Assembly (NCBI GenBank): GCA_964606015.1
Contig: CAZSEZ010000063.1
Span: forward strand, 1-17,953
Direction of reading: 5' to 3'
Source: Hyella sp964606015
GTDB taxonomy: Bacteria > Cyanobacteriota > Cyanobacteriia > Cyanobacteriales > Xenococcaceae
DNA: 17,953 nucleotides
The notes beneath the pieces were generated by a model. It saw only the letters and a program-made list of their open reading frames with translations. It did no database searches and had not been told where the DNA came from. Of the stretch, positions 15,927-17,953 are shown piece by piece. Position numbers and translations under genes: made by a program. Position 1 is the first letter of the stretch. Each line of letters opens with the position of its first letter.

Positions 15927-16568
15927 ATGGTCTTCTTTGGTCTCGGAAAAAAAACCTCAATGGTTTCTCCTCAAAAAGCATTACCTGGTCGCGATCGCGC
16001 TATGCCCGTACCAGAGCAACATTTTATCAATGGCAATCCACTAAAGCCTCCTTTCCCAGAACAAATGGAACAAGCAGTCTTTGGTTTGGGTTGTTTTTGG
16101 GGTGCAGAAAGAAAGTTTTGGCAGCTAGAAGGAGTCTATACCACGGCAGTTGGCTATGCAGCAGGCTACACGCCTAACCCCACTTATAAAGAAGTTTGTA
16201 GTGGACTGACTGGCCATAATGAGGTTGTTTTAGTAGTTTACGATCCCAAAGTTATTAGTTATCAAGATTTGCTTAAAGTATTTTGGGAAAGCCACAATCC
16301 TACTCAAGGTATGCGCCAAGGAAATGATACTGGTACCCAGTATCGTTCTGGAATCTACACCTACACTCAAGAACAGCAAGAACAAGCAAAAGCGTCGCTG
16401 CAAACATACAACCAGGAGTTGGCTAAAGCAGGTTATGGTGCAATCACGACAGAAGTTCTTGAAGCTCCAGAATTCTATTATGCTGAGGACTATCACCAAC
16501 AATACCTAGGCAAAAATCCTAATGGTTATTGTGGCTTAGGTGGAACAGGAGTTTCTTGTACTATTTAA
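15927..16568 (+). CDS. msrA: Peptide-methionine (S)-S-oxide reductase MsrA
   Basis: Reduces methionine-S-sulfoxide in proteins and free methionine, a repair function against oxidative damage; cytosolic. 213 residues. The catalytic motif GCFWGAE has C56; the family strings VGYAAGYTPNPTY, VCSGLTGHNEVV and DPTQ-like NPTQGMRQGNDTGTQYRS are present. Resolving cysteines C202 and C211 lie in NPNGYCGLGGTGVSC, so this is a three-cysteine enzyme recycled through thioredoxin. The N-terminal 45 residues (MVFFGLGKK ... LPGRDRAMPVPE ... NGNPLKPPFP) are an extension that I recall from cyanobacterial MsrA proteins, so the ATG at 15927 is preferred over Met12 or Met26. No clear Shine-Dalgarno. A decayed copy of its 3' end occurs about 1.3 kb downstream. 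Confidence 0.96.
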   Translation: MVFFGLGKKTSMVSPQKALPGRDRAMPVPEQHFINGNPLKPPFPEQMEQAVFGLGCFWGAERKFWQLEGVYTTAVGYAAGYTPNPTYKEVCSGLTGHNEVVLVVYDPKVISYQDLLKVFWESHNPTQGMRQGNDTGTQYRSGIYTYTQEQQEQAKASLQTYNQELAKAGYGAITTEVLEAPEFYYAEDYHQQYLGKNPNGYCGLGGTGVSCTI

Positions 16569-16612
16569 CTGTAGTAACGACTAACCTTAACTATTACTGA
16601 ATATCAGAAATC

Positions 16613-16660
16613 CCCCGCATTGCCTCTTACTAAAGCGTACCCTGCGGGGTTAATTTATTT
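16613..16660 (+). terminator. Possible msrA terminator
   Basis: CCCCGCA (16613-16619) pairs perfectly with TGCGGGG (16643-16649) across a 23-base loop, and TTAATTTATTT follows. It lies 44 bases after the msrA stop. The stem is GC-rich, but the loop is long and the T-tract is interrupted, so it is a moderate candidate. Confidence 0.45.
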
Positions 16661-16747
16661 GTAGAAAAAAAGAGTCTACCTGACCTGCTACGATATCTAG
16701 AAGCAGAAAAGGAAACCAAGAAGAAAGCGAGAATTGCTGAGTCTTAA
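16634..16747 (+). pseudogene. Short coding-like remnant, C-terminal part of an unidentified protein
   Basis: The frame is open from 16634 to a TAA at 16745-16747. The last 28 codons (16661-16744) read as a highly charged helix with LPDLLRYLEAEKE followed by a Lys/Arg cluster and AES. This looks more like a real protein end than random AT-rich DNA. There is no ATG, GTG or TTG start, and the upstream half overlaps the hairpin. The parent family is not recognised. It could be the tail of a deleted gene, or chance. Confidence 0.3.
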
Positions 16748-16999
16748 TTACAATAACCAAAGTTGCTAAGATTTTAAGCATTTCCAAAGTCAATTTTTTA
16801 TAATTATTTAAGACTTTTTTCGGACAAGATAAAAATAGGCTAATAAAAACTAGTATCTGTTTATATCCATGAATCACACACTCAAAGTGATACATACAAG
16901 TCTATTTTTACTATTAATTTATTTTACTAACCAAGAGTTAGGCACTTAGTTTATTAGCTAGACTAAGATCGATATCTATTTTATTTCTAGTCAGTTCTA
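16748..16999. other. AT-rich spacer upstream of the secreted-protein gene
   Basis: Strongly AT-rich. It should contain the promoter of the gene at 17000, but no -10/-35 pair stands out. A 26-codon hydrophobic reading frame (16869-16949) is present but has no ribosome-binding site. I see no strong repeat. Confidence 0.45.
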
Positions 17000-17530
17000 A
17001 TGCGTAATATTGGTATAAAAAAATATTGGGCGACTGCCTCCCTTTCTTTGATGTTTTCTCTGGGGTTAGGAGGATTTGCTCCTCAACTTAGGGCCCACGT
17101 TGTGGCAGATAGCCATAGTGAAACTAGTCTTCTTGATCTATGTAAGGCTCTAGCTGAAGCAGACTCTAACCGTGAGCCTATTCAGTGTTTGTCGGAACAA
17201 TTCTCTAACCTAAATCGAGCCAAAAATCTTGCTCGCCAGCGGGGAGAAAGAGACAATGGGGGAATTAGCGTGATCACAACCGAACCATCTATGCATGGTC
17301 CATCTGCTGAAGCACCGCATCAGATTGTTTTATGTGACGATAGTAGTATTCAGTACATTTTTACATTCCGACTGCGTCCTCGTGCCACTGTTAATTACAC
17401 CTATGAAAGCCAAGTCAGAGTGACATATTCCGACAAAGCTTCTGAATGGACCATTGACACTATTTACAATAATGCTATTTCACCAACGCCAACTTCCTAT
17501 TCCGAACAATTAGCAGCTAAAACCAATTAA
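17000..17530 (+). CDS. Secreted protein of unknown function
   Basis: 176 residues. The N-terminus is a typical signal peptide: basic start (MRNIGIKKYW), hydrophobic core (about 11-27), and a likely cleavage after Ala36 (VVA-DS) or Ala32. The mature part begins with a helical segment holding two cysteines 15 residues apart (C48, C63; LLDLCKALAEADS and PIQCLSEQ), then a polar Gly-rich stretch, and a C-terminal half with alternating beta-type pattern (IQYIFTFRLRPRATVNYTYES) and a third cysteine C112. Exported to the periplasm or outside by the Sec pathway (inferred). I recognise no family. It lies between msrA and a decayed msrA copy. No clear Shine-Dalgarno at the ATG at 17000. The coding call rests on the signal peptide and the uninterrupted frame. 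Confidence 0.72.
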   Translation: MRNIGIKKYWATASLSLMFSLGLGGFAPQLRAHVVADSHSETSLLDLCKALAEADSNREPIQCLSEQFSNLNRAKNLARQRGERDNGGISVITTEPSMHGPSAEAPHQIVLCDDSSIQYIFTFRLRPRATVNYTYESQVRVTYSDKASEWTIDTIYNNAISPTPTSYSEQLAAKTN

Positions 17531-17589
17531 AACATCGGTACATAGAACCGCATCATATTCATAAATTACTAAACGCAAGAGATTTCAAC

Positions 17590-17855
17590 TCAGAAGGTTC
17601 CGAGGTGATCTCACAAACAAAATTCTGGACCCATAGCTAATCTGTCTCAGTAAACTCCATATATCATTTAGCAGCGATGTCTCTACTAACATTAGTACAA
17701 ATAAATTGCTTGCAGGTATTATTTTGACAATTTATCTATATTGATATTCTGTAAAGCACTTTTTGTCCTGTAGATAATCATCACTAGCAGTATCTAAGAA
17801 AAATCCTAATAGCTAGTATGGCTTGGGCAAGACAAGAGTTTCTTGTACTATTTAA
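17590..17855 (+). pseudogene. Decayed copy of the msrA 3' end
   Basis: The last 54 bases (17802-17855) align codon for codon with the end of intact msrA: N-P-N-S-stop-Y-G-L-G-K-T-R-V-S-C-T-I-stop against NPNGYCGLGGTGVSCTI. The final 20 bases are identical. The first resolving Cys is changed to Tyr, and the preceding Tyr codon is a TAG. Upstream, TCTAAG-AAAAATCC matches CCTAGGCAAAAATCC with a one-base deletion. Weaker matches keep the same spacing: GCAGGT at 17712 against 16428 (143 and 140 bases from the end) and TTCTGGA at 17623 against 16346 (232 and 222). It therefore looks like roughly the last 85 to 90 codons of a second msrA that has lost its front and its frame. The 5' limit is approximate. 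Confidence 0.75.
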
Positions 17856-17892
17856 GTTAGGATCGAGAGAAGCCAGTAAAATAGCCTTTTTG

Positions 17893-17924
17893 GGTAGTTG
17901 AATTATTGCCTTCACTACCTTTTT
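17893..17924 (+). terminator. Intrinsic terminator after the msrA remnant
   Basis: GGTAGT-T-GAA (17893-17902) pairs with TTC-ACTACC (17911-17919), giving nine pairs with one bulged T and an 8-base loop, then TTTTT (17920-17924). It could end transcripts from the secreted-protein gene or be left over from the msrA copy. Confidence 0.5.
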
Positions 17925-17953
17925 GATTTGGGAGCTACTTAAAGCAAGTTAAA

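Noticed and set aside
16650..16895. 81-codon frame on the - strand downstream of msrA
   Set aside because: Composition is that of AT-rich non-coding DNA, there is no ribosome-binding site, and it overlaps a more coding-like remnant on the + strand.
16869..16949. 26-codon hydrophobic reading frame (+)
   Set aside because: A hydrophobic small protein is possible, but AT-rich DNA easily gives Leu/Phe/Ile codons, and no Shine-Dalgarno precedes the ATG.

Overview
The window looks like chromosomal DNA from a cyanobacterium. The palindrome GCGATCGC (HIP1) occurs at least 13 times in 18 kb (for example at 314, 1212, 3511, 5955, 7640, 8274, 9098, 9263, 10784, 11359, 12697, 14660 and 15991). The base composition is moderately AT-rich, and several genes belong to families I know mainly from cyanobacteria (the DUF3146-like protein, the DUF697 GTPase, the N-terminally extended MsrA). 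A colonial or coccoid lineage is a guess. I saw no rRNA, tRNA, CRISPR array, insertion sequence or phage module.

Layout. 1-4.9 kb: an ABC-F ATPase (+) runs tail to tail into a receiver-domain protein with a C-terminal membrane anchor (-). Next come a small DUF3146-like gene (-) and a divergent dynamin/Era-like GTPase with a DUF697 membrane module (+). 4.9-8.7 kb: a class C beta-lactamase-fold hydrolase with four C-terminal membrane helices (-), a phosphatase-like protein with a shortened Cys/Arg loop (+), and chorismate synthase aroC (-). 8.7-9.0 kb: a gene-free stretch ending in a strong intrinsic terminator on the + strand that no + strand gene needs. 9.0-11.6 kb, all on the - strand: a FetB-type permease containing a 10-N scaffold gap, a GT4 glycosyltransferase and a small membrane protein. 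11.8-15.7 kb, on the + strand: a DegT-family sugar aminotransferase and a Wzc-type polysaccharide co-polymerase/tyrosine kinase with unusual features. 15.9-18 kb: msrA, a short gene remnant, a secreted protein of unknown function, and a decayed second copy of the msrA 3' end followed by a terminator.

How the genes fit together. The only functional theme I can defend is cell-surface polysaccharide. The GT4 enzyme, the aminotransferase (similar to enzymes that make 4-amino-sugars) and the Wzc-type protein lie within 6 kb, on both sides of one divergent intergenic region. The other genes are housekeeping or stress functions (AroC, MsrA, ABC-F) or membrane-associated proteins with no evident shared pathway. 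I found no clearly new multi-gene system. The points most worth a second look are the membrane-tethered receiver, the Wzc homologue with a changed Walker A' and no tyrosine cluster, the msrA pseudogene, the orphan terminator, and the in-frame assembly artefact inside the permease gene.
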